DNA of 34,031 bases, taken from contig JAISWO010000057.1 in NCBI GenBank assembly GCA_031271045.1, forward strand, positions 1 to 34,031. The letters run 5' to 3'. Under the pieces are notes generated by a model. That model was not told where the DNA came from and did no database searches. It saw only the letters and a list, made by a program, of their open reading frames with translations. Positions 1 through 7,575 of this stretch are shown here, in pieces. Both the position numbers and the translations under genes were made by a program. The stretch comes from Tannerellaceae bacterium. Lineage in GTDB: Bacteria > Bacteroidota > Bacteroidia > Bacteroidales > Tannerellaceae. Position 1 is the first letter of the stretch. Every line of letters starts with the position of its first letter.

Positions 1-62
1 TGCTAAAGTCAAAGCTTTCAGATATCAGTTCAGAGGAGTAAGGGATATTCCTTTCTTTATTT

Positions 63-332
63 TTAGACTAACGAAACTCTTCGCCTGAAATTTTTCCAAC
101 CCGGTTTTCCAGTTGACCCGTTTTTGCGTATAAGAATAATTTCCTGTATCGTTTTTGCTCTCTCCGGCTGCAGCGCAACCTTAAGTCCTTCATAGATTTC
201 CGTGGAGGGATAGTCCCTTTTAAGACGTATAACCACCTCCTCTACCTTTTGCTCCGAGGCGCTCTTTATAGCGTTTTGTATAGCCTTTTTACCATTGTCC
301 GTCTGAGGGTGTTTCGCGTCGGAATAGCGCAA
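63..332 (-). CDS. Small orphan ORF, possible C-terminal nuclease-like fragment
   Basis: An 89-codon frame whose first possible start in this span is TTG. The frame stays open further upstream (at least to about 455), so there is no convincing start and it may be the tail of a broken gene. The protein is basic, with alternating helical and strand-like stretches (KAIQNAIKSA, VEEVVIRLKRDYP, TIQEIILIR). This pattern recalls the CdiA-C-like tRNA nuclease domains found at the ends of some phage head-morphogenesis and toxin proteins; that is inference from pattern only. It lies beyond the hairpin that ends the FHA/kinase operon, so it is probably not part of it. No partner or immunity gene is visible. 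Confidence 0.35.
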   Translation of the reverse strand: MRYSDAKHPQTDNGKKAIQNAIKSASEQKVEEVVIRLKRDYPSTEIYEGLKVALQPERAKTIQEIILIRKNGSTGKPGWKNFRRRVSLV

Positions 333-384
333 CGTCTTATAGAACGGAAAGGGAGGGCAGAATCGTATGCTGGGAGAAAAGGAA

Positions 385-434
385 GGTGCAACGACTTCCG
401 GATGAATTAGATTAGGAGCGGAAGTGGTTGCACC
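385..434 (-). terminator. Terminator hairpin ending the FHA/kinase operon
   Basis: Inverted repeat with 16-base arms at 385-400 and 419-434, one mismatch and an 18-base loop. Read on the minus strand it follows the stop codon of the last operon gene by about 20 bases and is followed by a pyrimidine-rich stretch (TTCCTTTTCTCCC). This fits an intrinsic terminator, although the loop is long and the T-run is interrupted. Confidence 0.6.
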
Positions 435-454
435 GGGAGAAAGAAAACGATGGT

Positions 455-982
455 TCAGGAATTAGCGGAGACGATCAGCCAGACGAGGCCGAAGATGATG
501 GATAGCGAAAAGATGATCCATCCGTTGGTGACGGCTGAGGGGGAGTATTTCGGCACCTTGCTGCCGTTCGGGAGCGTCCGCGACGAGTTGGCAAGGATGA
601 GGCCGAGGACTACTCCTAAGAGACCGCCCATCAAGGCGAAGAGGTATCCGAAGATGAGCAGGGCGGTGGGGTTGCCGTAGGCCTGCGGCGGACGGGCGGA
701 GGAGCCGTAATAGACCTCTTCGGTCTCGTTATTGGGAAGCAGGTTCTGTACTTTGTGCCACGGAAGGGGCTCAATGTCGGCCAGGAGGACAGAGTCGCCC
801 GGCATGATGCGCATATCACTCTGGTGAAGCATTATGCCATTGATACGTGTGCCGTTGGAACTGCTGTCACGGTATACGTATCCCTGGCCTTGCTTGAAAA
901 TATTAGCGTGCACACGACTTACACGCGGGTTGTTGATCACGATGTCGCAGGAGTCGTCCCTGCCGATTGTTATTACTCTCAT
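455..982 (-). CDS. FHA domain protein with two C-terminal membrane helices
   Basis: 175 aa. Residues 1-75 form an FHA phosphothreonine-binding domain: the GR of strand 3 at 7-8, S22 and H25 of the SRVHA motif, and SSNG at 41-44. A linker follows, then two hydrophobic helices at about 105-131 and 154-173. The FHA domain is expected on the cytoplasmic side of the inner membrane, where it would bind a protein phosphorylated by the two kinases encoded upstream. The FHA domain ends in a L-x-W motif (PLPWHK) also seen in other FHA proteins of this locus, which suggests they are paralogues. It is the last gene of the run, 18 bases after the S41 protease gene and just before a hairpin. The start is the ATG that begins the FHA fold directly. 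What the membrane part does is unknown. Confidence 0.85.
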   Translation of the reverse strand: MRVITIGRDDSCDIVINNPRVSRVHANIFKQGQGYVYRDSSSNGTRINGIMLHQSDMRIMPGDSVLLADIEPLPWHKVQNLLPNNETEEVYYGSSARPPQAYGNPTALLIFGYLFALMGGLLGVVLGLILANSSRTLPNGSKVPKYSPSAVTNGWIIFSLSIIFGLVWLIVSANS

Positions 983-1000
983 AAGATTGATGTGTATATG

Positions 1001-2389
1001 TTATTGGTAACTGTTCTTTGTCCGGTTGTCGATGTATCCGCTGATACGGCGGGCTGCACCGGGGACGGATTCGTCGAGCAAGCGGAGGCTGAGAGGGGTG
1101 CCGGGGAAGGCGTCTCGGAGAGAGACGCCTGTGATATGGGCGAGCGCCGTTTGGAGGAGAAGTTCGCGCGTATCGCCACGGTCGAAGAGGTCGGCGGCAG
1201 TGGATTCATCGACGTATATATCGGGCGTCAGGCCGGCGTCGGGCACGGTCTGGTGGAGGCTGTTGTAGTAGCGGAAGGTGATCGGTTGGAGCTGCCATTC
1301 GTACATGGGGCTGCGGATGGTCCAGGATCCGACGCCTTTGCCGGTAGAGGTGGCGCCGATGAGGGTGACGTCGATAAAAGGCGAGACGTTGTTGATGAGC
1401 GATTCGCTGGCGGAGGCTGTCTGGGCGGAGATGAGGAAAGTCAGGCGGTCGAGCGCTACGTTGCATCCGCCGACGACGCCGGGAGTGGGGAAGTAGAGCG
1501 TCTCTTCTTCACTGCCTGTTTCCTTCAGATACTGGGCGGCGATGTGTTTATTGAAAGAATGATAGCCGGAGACGGTTCCCAGTATTTCGTCGCGCAGCAG
1601 CAGGGCGGCGAAAAATTCGCAGATTGTGACGTGTCCTCCGCGGTTGTAGCGCAGGTCGATGACGAGGTCTGTGATTCCTTGTTCGCGGAAGCGTTCGAAG
1701 GCGGCCCGTAGCTCGGCACGATAAGGGTTGTCGAGCAAGCTCGATCCGTCGACAAACTCGTTATAGACGATATAGCCGACGGTATGGTCGCCGACGTGGT
1801 AAGTTGTATCGAGTTCGACGGATCCTCCGGCTTCGGGTTGGTCGTCGTCTTGCAGCAACCGGAGGGTTCCGGTGGGTCGGACGAGGCTGCCGGCGAGTTG
1901 TCCGGTCTCGATCGTGATGCTTTCGTTGTCTGTCAGCTTGGCCGGACGAAACCAATGTCCTCGCCGGAGGCCTGCTTTCCAGGCCGGCGAGCCGTGGCGG
2001 ACGGCAACGGTGCGGTTCCAGGCTTCGCCGCCGACGGTTTCGTAGGTCAAGTAGTCGATCCCGTAGTTGTCGTAAAGCGAGGAGCCGCTGAAACTCTCGT
2101 TGAGTTCGATCCACGAAAAGCGGTCGCCATCGTAAAGCAGGCTTTCGAAGAAGCGTTTCGGGTAGTCACCAAAGGAGAGCTCGTCCTCATCGGGCAAGTA
2201 AGCTTCCCAGAGATAGTCGGAACGCATCTGTTTGTAGGTCCAGCGATTCTGTTCGATGTCCTCTTCATCGTCCTCATCGTCTACGATTGTTTTCCCGCCT
2301 TCGAGTTCCTTGTCGGGTGCATCCTTATAGCATCCGCCCAGGAGGCCGGGCAGAAGCAGAAGGAGCAGATAGAGGTACGGACGCATCAT
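1001..2389 (-). CDS. S41 family (C-terminal processing) peptidase, lipoprotein
   Basis: 462 aa. A lipoprotein signal peptide ends in LGGC, with the lipidated cysteine at 20, followed by a very acidic stretch (DDEDDEED), so the enzyme is membrane-anchored outside the cytoplasm. A PDZ-like segment (about 120-180, SPAWKAGLRRGHWF) precedes the S41 protease core, which has VIDLRYNRGG at about 243-252. The catalytic serine is S326 in SASE and the lysine K351 in TGKGVGS. Their spacing of 25 matches the Ser-Lys dyads of E. coli Prc and plant CtpA. The family cleaves proteins near the C-terminus. Being co-transcribed with kinase, phosphatase and FHA genes is unusual for it and suggests a role downstream of that signalling. 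The substrate is unknown; the lipoprotein encoded 21 bases upstream is one candidate. M1 and M2 are both possible starts. Confidence 0.9.
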   Translation of the reverse strand: MMRPYLYLLLLLLPGLLGGCYKDAPDKELEGGKTIVDDEDDEEDIEQNRWTYKQMRSDYLWEAYLPDEDELSFGDYPKRFFESLLYDGDRFSWIELNESFSGSSLYDNYGIDYLTYETVGGEAWNRTVAVRHGSPAWKAGLRRGHWFRPAKLTDNESITIETGQLAGSLVRPTGTLRLLQDDDQPEAGGSVELDTTYHVGDHTVGYIVYNEFVDGSSLLDNPYRAELRAAFERFREQGITDLVIDLRYNRGGHVTICEFFAALLLRDEILGTVSGYHSFNKHIAAQYLKETGSEEETLYFPTPGVVGGCNVALDRLTFLISAQTASASESLINNVSPFIDVTLIGATSTGKGVGSWTIRSPMYEWQLQPITFRYYNSLHQTVPDAGLTPDIYVDESTAADLFDRGDTRELLLQTALAHITGVSLRDAFPGTPLSLRLLDESVPGAARRISGYIDNRTKNSYQ

Positions 2390-2410
2390 GGCAGGAGCAG
2401 CAAAAGTTTG

Positions 2411-3379
2411 TTACAACAAGTCGATGATGCGCAGGCTTTGCTGCGGGGCTGTGGGGTCGGGCCGTTCGTTGCGGACGTCCGGCAGGCTTTGCTGCGGGGC
2501 GCGGGTATCGGACTTGAGGCTCGTGGAGCCGGTCTGAACGTTGATCGTGAGGATCTGGTTGACGCCTCGATGAATGTTGAGGGTCGTGGAGCCGGATTTA
2601 ATCAGCTTTTCGTCGGCGGTAAAGGTTCCCCAGGTGAATTCAATTTCCGAGGGGATGTAATAGCGAGATTGGTAAAGGCCCGTGTATTCTTTTTTTACTT
2701 CGTACGTATAGCTCAGGACCGTGGCTTTATCGATCTTCCCCACCTCATCGTCGATGAGGTAATAGTCGGCGTCTCTGTCCCACTCATACACGAGGCTAGC
2801 CATCGTCGAAGCGTCCAGGTCGGTAAAATAGAACGTAACGAGGGCGCCGGCCGGTTTGACGTTCATCGTAAGCGATTGCGACTTCTCGATCTCGACCACT
2901 TCCTTTGTCACACCAAGGGCCTTGTAGTAATAACCGGCGTATCCCTGTTCCACGGCGCGCAGGTCGCGCAGGTTGGAAGTATTGCTGAACTTCCAGAACT
3001 CTAAGCTGATGTCATCGCCATTGACTTCCACGAGGTCAGCCGTTGCGACCAGGGTATATTCTCCGGTGTTCATGCTTTTCTTTACTTCCAACTTTTGGTA
3101 AAAGTCGTCGACGATTTGTGATTCCTTCTCCACTAAGGAGCCTTCGTCGTCGTAAATGAACAGGTTGATGCGCACACTATAATCGTCGTCATCTAATTCC
3201 CCGTTGGGAAAGTAGTCGACGCCATAGATGTCTACCAGATCCTTCACTACATTGCGCACGTCGACCGATACGGTGAGCTGATACTGTATGTCGACGTCTT
3301 TTTTATTGCCTTCTCCGCACGAAGTAAGCATTGCAAGGGCGATAAGGATGAGGAACACGGGTATATGTATCTTTTTCAT
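2411..3379 (-). CDS. Hypothetical lipoprotein with a repeated C-terminal tail
   Basis: 322 aa from the chosen start. The signal peptide runs through LAMLTSC with the lipidated cysteine at 21. An upstream ATG at 3406 would add nine residues before MKK and spoil the signal peptide, so I prefer 3379. The body is rich in beta-strand-like segments and acidic residues (GELDDDDYSV); I recognise no named domain. It loosely resembles the fimbrillin-associated or DUF4906-like lipoproteins common in Bacteroidales, which I cannot confirm. The last 30 residues hold APQQSL twice, from a 19-base direct repeat. It lies between an outer-membrane barrel gene and an S41 protease gene, suggesting a surface or periplasmic partner of either. 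Confidence 0.75.
   Translation of the reverse strand: MKKIHIPVFLILIALAMLTSCGEGNKKDVDIQYQLTVSVDVRNVVKDLVDIYGVDYFPNGELDDDDYSVRINLFIYDDEGSLVEKESQIVDDFYQKLEVKKSMNTGEYTLVATADLVEVNGDDISLEFWKFSNTSNLRDLRAVEQGYAGYYYKALGVTKEVVEIEKSQSLTMNVKPAGALVTFYFTDLDASTMASLVYEWDRDADYYLIDDEVGKIDKATVLSYTYEVKKEYTGLYQSRYYIPSEIEFTWGTFTADEKLIKSGSTTLNIHRGVNQILTINVQTGSTSLKSDTRAPQQSLPDVRNERPDPTAPQQSLRIIDLL
2431..2500. repeat. 19-bp direct repeat at the 3' end of the lipoprotein gene
   Basis: The same 19 bases occur at 2431-2449 and 2482-2500, exactly 51 bases (17 codons) apart. The lipoprotein therefore ends with APQQSL twice in the same frame. This looks like a recent in-frame duplication of the gene's tail. Confidence 0.85.
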
Positions 3380-3409
3380 TGTTTCTTGATTTACGGGATG
3401 AGACATTCT

Positions 3410-4042
3410 TTAAAACAGCCAGCCCAACGAGAGGGCGACGACATTATTTTTCCATTTCAGGTTGCCTGCCATGTCGGACAGTCCGAGTTGGTAGCGTATG
3501 CCGGCAATCAGTCCTAAGCGGCTTTCGTAGCCTGCGCCGACGCCTGCGCCAAAGTCTATACCCCCTTTGAGGGAGGAGAGGTCGATCTGTGCGCCTTCGA
3601 TGACGGTCGAATTGGCCGACAATTGGAGCAGGTATCCGAAGTATGGACCGGCCTCGACGTAGATGTCTTTGGTTGCATACAGCCTTGCCATGACGGGCAG
3701 GGTGATATAGTCGAACGTAATAGCCTCATCGTCGACAGCAAAGCCCTGGCGGGAGTATAGCAGTTCGGGCTGCAAGCCGAACCGTCCCGTTCCGACGGGC
3801 GACCCTTCATCTCGATAGCCGAAATGGAGGTTGGCAACGACCCCCAGGTGGAAGTCTGCCTTCATACCGGGAGAAAAATCCAGGTTTTCCTGTCCGTTGA
3901 TGATGTTAGACAGGTTTACGCCAGCCTTCACGCCGAAGGTGGTCTTAACAATGGGCGGCGCCGATGGCTTTCCTTGCGCGTAGGACGCGAGGCAGAGTAT
4001 GGACATCAGGCTTGTCATCAGGAGGAATCGATTTCTTTTCAT
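3410..4042 (-). CDS. Outer-membrane beta-barrel protein (PorT-like family)
   Basis: 210 aa. A signal peptide (about residues 1-22, ending ASYAQ) is followed by alternating amphipathic strands, for example TFGVKAGVNLSN, FGLQPELLYSRQG and YITLPVMARLYA, and the chain ends in a phenylalanine (SLGWLF), as expected of an outer-membrane barrel. The pattern fits the OMP_b-brl/PorT-like small barrels of Bacteroidetes, usually 180-250 aa. It sits 13 bases after the WG-repeat gene and shortly before the lipoprotein gene, so a small envelope block is embedded in the kinase/FHA operon. No specific function can be given. Confidence 0.85.
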   Translation of the reverse strand: MKRNRFLLMTSLMSILCLASYAQGKPSAPPIVKTTFGVKAGVNLSNIINGQENLDFSPGMKADFHLGVVANLHFGYRDEGSPVGTGRFGLQPELLYSRQGFAVDDEAITFDYITLPVMARLYATKDIYVEAGPYFGYLLQLSANSTVIEGAQIDLSSLKGGIDFGAGVGAGYESRLGLIAGIRYQLGLSDMAGNLKWKNNVVALSLGWLF

Positions 4043-4055
4043 GCTTTCCGTGTTT

Positions 4056-5540
4056 TTATTGGATTATTATTTGTTTGCTCAATCTTGCGGAGTCGGGTGT
4101 CAGAGGGGGCTGGGTGCTTTCCTGGCGTACGTTTATCCGCTTACTCTTGGATACCTGGGGCGATCCGGGTGGTTTGACCACGACGTTGACCGTCTGCATC
4201 GTCGCCGGTATGTTGAATTGCACCCTTCGCGACTCTCCTGCATCCATGCGGATGGTTCGTTTCTGGCTTCCAACCGATACATCCAAGCGGTCGACCGGTA
4301 TCGAAGACAGGTTCTCAAGCCTTATGTCGAGCGGATAGGAAGCTTGTCCGGCCTGTAGGAGGACGTTGTCTGCGGGTATGTCGATCCCAATGGCTGTGAC
4401 GCTCTTTAGGGGCACCTGTCTTTTGTCTTCGCCTACGGATAGTCCGTATTCGGAGATGGCCAAATGGAGCTCGCGTATCTCGACTGGGTCTTCACTGACC
4501 TTGTCGACAAGGAGTTTGTAACGGCTTTCCCCCCCTGGGGCGATGGAAGCAAGAGGCAGGGAGGGCTTTCCATTGAGTTTGACTTCAAGGTTTTCCATCT
4601 CTAAGGGCGAAGTGTTGCGGATGAGATACTCCAGCGGAGCGGGATGGCCGAAGACCGAGATGGCTGTATCCACCTCCAGAGCAAAAGCCAGGGGCGACTC
4701 CTGCCTGTGGGCTATGGCGCCGAAGCGACCGTTTGCGGCTTTGACAATGTCTAAAGCCTCGCCGTTCTTCCCGGCAGGGGGGATAAAGACGGTTCGCTCG
4801 CCCTGGGCCGTGACGAAGGCCGTTGCCCGGCTCTGCTGATCGAAGAGCAATTCGCCTTCTTTGCAAACCAGGGTCTTTTCTTTGTAACTCGCTCCGTCGG
4901 CAGGCGGCGTAATCTGGGGCAGGCGATCGCTTAATTCCCTTCCGCTGGCGTCTATATATCCCATGCTGTTCTTATACAGAAGGAGGGCCTTGCCTTCGTG
5001 GAATCCTAAGGCCCAGTAGATCTCTTTTTTCACGTTGGGCCGTACCATGGTCGCGCCGTTCGTACCGATGTAAAACCAGTATTCGTTCAATAGCACGGCG
5101 CCCAGTCCTTCGCTGAAGGGTTGTGCACTGATGTATTTGCAGTCAATGGCCATCTTGCCCGAGGCGTTGAGGTAGCCCCACTTCTTACCATTGGATACGA
5201 GCAACAGTCCATCGTTGAAGGTAGCAAAGCGGCTGTCTATTTTCAGCTTTTCCCTGACAGGTGTCAACTGCCCCTGGCGGTCGGCAATCGCAATCAGGGA
5301 ATGGTCGGCGGAGGCAATCACTCCCAAGCCTTCGCTGAATGGATAGACGACGTCGTATGCGGGCGCCAGGATCTCCTTTCCCCGATCAGTGGCATAGCCC
5401 CATTTGCCGCCGGACTGAACGGCCGAGATGCCTTCGGTGAAGGCCGAAATGCCTTCGTATTTCGGTTTCACCACCCACTGCGCCTTTTGGGCGGACAGTG
5501 GGAGGGTTGTCAGCAGGATTATAGGCAGTAAACGCTTCAT
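4056..5540 (-). CDS. Secreted WG-repeat protein with Ig-like C-terminal domains
   Basis: 494 aa. A cleavable signal peptide (about 1-17, ending PLSAQ) exports it to the periplasm or beyond. Residues 20-205 carry WG beta-propeller-type repeats, with KWGY at 46-49 and 120-123, FSEGLG at 68-73 and 142-147, and a degenerate copy at about 192-200. Residues 285-460 look like two beta-sandwich (CARDB/Ig-like) domains, such as PLEYLIRNTSPLEMENLEV and YPLDIRLENLSSIPVDRLDV. WG repeats generally bind other proteins. Between the FHA-protease fusion (15 bases upstream) and the barrel protein (13 bases downstream) it could act as a periplasmic adaptor, which is inference. It has no enzymatic motif. Confidence 0.85.
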   Translation of the reverse strand: MKRLLPIILLTTLPLSAQKAQWVVKPKYEGISAFTEGISAVQSGGKWGYATDRGKEILAPAYDVVYPFSEGLGVIASADHSLIAIADRQGQLTPVREKLKIDSRFATFNDGLLLVSNGKKWGYLNASGKMAIDCKYISAQPFSEGLGAVLLNEYWFYIGTNGATMVRPNVKKEIYWALGFHEGKALLLYKNSMGYIDASGRELSDRLPQITPPADGASYKEKTLVCKEGELLFDQQSRATAFVTAQGERTVFIPPAGKNGEALDIVKAANGRFGAIAHRQESPLAFALEVDTAISVFGHPAPLEYLIRNTSPLEMENLEVKLNGKPSLPLASIAPGGESRYKLLVDKVSEDPVEIRELHLAISEYGLSVGEDKRQVPLKSVTAIGIDIPADNVLLQAGQASYPLDIRLENLSSIPVDRLDVSVGSQKRTIRMDAGESRRVQFNIPATMQTVNVVVKPPGSPQVSKSKRINVRQESTQPPLTPDSARLSKQIIIQ

Positions 5541-5555
5541 CTCCGTCCGGCTGCA

Positions 5556-7103
5556 TTAGTTATTGGTCTCGTCGAGTATCTTCCGGATGTGTTTGGCCAA
5601 TATGCCCTTGCCAAAGGTGCTCGAACCGGTATATCCGCTGTTGATCACACCGACTAATTGCTTACTGTCGTTGAAGACAGGCGATCCGCTGGAGCCTCCC
5701 AGCAATTCGACATTGATGTCGAAGGAATAGGTCGATATGTCCCGTTGCAGATTGCCGGACTTGATAGTAGGCTTCAGACCGTCTTCATCGGGTCGGTAAT
5801 TCATGGCAGCACCTGCTGAATAGCCGATCGTGGTCAGCCGATCTCCTACCCTGAGCTTTTTATCTTCGGCTTCAGCTCTGGATACGTCGATAATCTTTTT
5901 CACGCTGGGGGGTAAGACCTTGTCGTTGATTTGCAGGATCGCCAGATCTATTTCGGGTTCGTTGCTTGTCTTGAGCACCTTGCAGGGTTCGAACTTTTCG
6001 AGCGATTCGTAGTACTTATTGTAGAAGCCAGCCCTAAGTGTAACGGTTCGTCCACGGATGCTCTTGATATTGTTGTTCCGTATCCGCCGGATGTTGGCCC
6101 GGATATAGTTGATATTCCGTTCGTCAATGATGTCGGTGTACCTCTGTACCTCTATGTCCTGTATGTTATTGAGGATATAAGCCATGTAGTTCCTTATATC
6201 GTCTTCCAGTTCCGGGGTGATGTATTCCCATGGAGTGGCAATATGTTTGTTGGTAACGATCTTTCCATCGTTTGACACAAAGAACCCTGTGCCCATACCG
6301 TCGAATGGTTCGGTACCTTCTATACCGGCCAATTGGGGTACGGGGCGTTCGCCGGCGTTCTTTCGCGGGGCCATTCCCAATTCAAACTTGCCGATGGCCT
6401 CGTCTTCATAAACGACCTCATAATAGAAGGCATGATAAATCATGGTCGTTGACGACTGATAGGCTTCCCATCCTCCGTCGGAGAAGGGCCACCATCCCGC
6501 CTTCCATCCAAATCCTCCCCATACGCCCAGCAGAACGATCAGCAGAACGGTGGCCGCCTTTGCGAAGGAGATCCGTGGCTTCCCCTTGATCAGTTTCCAT
6601 TCGAGCGGTTGCGTGTTGGCGAACTTGATTTTGTTTTTCCTCTTGACGGGATAGTCTTGATTGGCCGGGATACGGATGCCGTCGACAAATGTCCCGTTGG
6701 CGCTGTGATCGTTAATATACATCTTCCCTTTCGGGTCGATCTTGAGCGTAGCATGAAAGCGGCTGACGAGATAAGAAGGGTCGTTTATCTGTATACGGTT
6801 GTTCAGATGGGATCCGATCCCATACAAGCTCCATCCCGGAGGCAGTGGGGCGACAACGGGGATCTGGTTCCAATCCAAGTCAGCGACCCCTGCAAAGGTG
6901 ATTTTATCTCCCCTGTTGACGGACACTTCGGATTCCTTTGGTATCTTACGCCCTTTCAAGGTCGTTCCGTTGGTGCTGCTTTTGTCGGAGATGAAGACGG
7001 AACCGTCGTCTCCAATTCGTATTTCTGCGTGATAATCACTTACAGCGTGATTATTTATCACAATTTTATTCCCGGGATTTCTTCCAATGGTAATTAGTAT
7101 CAT
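5556..7103 (-). CDS. Double FHA, membrane helix and trypsin-like serine protease fusion
   Basis: 515 aa from the ATG at 7103; a TTG four codons upstream overlaps the previous gene's stop and is less likely. Two FHA domains come first (about 1-80, SSTNG near 43-47; about 85-170, SRFHA near 114-118 and SANG near 134-137). A membrane helix lies at about 180-197 (AATVLLIVLLGVWGGFGW), and a chymotrypsin-fold protease at about 265-510. The catalytic triad is H287 (TNKHIA), D386 (EIDLAIL) and S472 (GSSGSPV). The His-Asp spacing of about 100 residues is long for a trypsin-like or HtrA protease and holds an Arg/Asn-rich helical insert. I see no PDZ domain. With FHA in the cytoplasm and the protease beyond the membrane, phosphoprotein binding could control periplasmic cleavage. 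The gap to the preceding FHA gene is 8 bases. Confidence 0.9.
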   Translation of the reverse strand: MILITIGRNPGNKIVINNHAVSDYHAEIRIGDDGSVFISDKSSTNGTTLKGRKIPKESEVSVNRGDKITFAGVADLDWNQIPVVAPLPPGWSLYGIGSHLNNRIQINDPSYLVSRFHATLKIDPKGKMYINDHSANGTFVDGIRIPANQDYPVKRKNKIKFANTQPLEWKLIKGKPRISFAKAATVLLIVLLGVWGGFGWKAGWWPFSDGGWEAYQSSTTMIYHAFYYEVVYEDEAIGKFELGMAPRKNAGERPVPQLAGIEGTEPFDGMGTGFFVSNDGKIVTNKHIATPWEYITPELEDDIRNYMAYILNNIQDIEVQRYTDIIDERNINYIRANIRRIRNNNIKSIRGRTVTLRAGFYNKYYESLEKFEPCKVLKTSNEPEIDLAILQINDKVLPPSVKKIIDVSRAEAEDKKLRVGDRLTTIGYSAGAAMNYRPDEDGLKPTIKSGNLQRDISTYSFDINVELLGGSSGSPVFNDSKQLVGVINSGYTGSSTFGKGILAKHIRKILDETNN

Positions 7104-7111
7104 ACAATGTA

Positions 7112-7558
7112 TCAATTAAAGTTGTTATAAGATTCATATCGCAAGGCTGCTACGCCAGGCGCATTCAAACTGTCGGCGGGAAGTGTAAGCTCCCGCTCCT
7201 GCTCAGGCGTGCACTTACTACTCAGCAGGTAAAAAAGGAAGATGCCGGCTGCTATAAGGACAATAGCAATCAAGGAACCGATCAGCAACTTGCTTCTCTG
7301 CTTAGGTACCAGCGTCCAATCCAGTTCGACGGCATTGGAGAAGGAGACGGTATCCCCTCGTTTGACGGGATAGTCGACGTTGGAGGCTATCTTCACGCCA
7401 TTGACAAAGGTACCGTTGGAACTGTGATCGGCAATGAACATCTTTCCCCGGCCGTTTACTTTCAGGGTAGCATGGCGGCGACTTACCCGTTGCGTATGAT
7501 CTTGCAAGTGTATCTGACATTCTTCGCCGCGTCCGATGGTGTATTGTTTTGTACTCAT
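7112..7558 (-). CDS. FHA domain protein with one membrane helix
   Basis: 148 aa from the ATG at 7558 (MSTKQYTIGR). An upstream start at 7597 would overlap the phosphatase gene and add a tail without FHA character. The FHA domain covers residues 1-90, with GR at 9-10, SRRH at 26-29 and SSNG at 46-49. A single hydrophobic helix follows at about 91-112, then a short tail of about 35 residues predicted to lie outside the cytoplasm. The domain closely resembles the second FHA domain of the protease fusion encoded next, including an IADHSSNGTF/INDHSANGTF-type stretch and the terminal L-x-W motif, so the two probably arose by duplication. It may tether a phosphorylated partner to the membrane. Confidence 0.87.
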   Translation of the reverse strand: MSTKQYTIGRGEECQIHLQDHTQRVSRRHATLKVNGRGKMFIADHSSNGTFVNGVKIASNVDYPVKRGDTVSFSNAVELDWTLVPKQRSKLLIGSLIAIVLIAAGIFLFYLLSSKCTPEQERELTLPADSLNAPGVAALRYESYNNFN

Positions 7559-7575
7559 ATCTGATGTCTTTCTTT

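Noticed and set aside
755..3004. Long plus-strand open frames opposite the S41 and lipoprotein genes
   Set aside because: They lie antisense to genes with clear domains and signal peptides, and their translations show no domain features. They result from C-rich codon use on the other strand.
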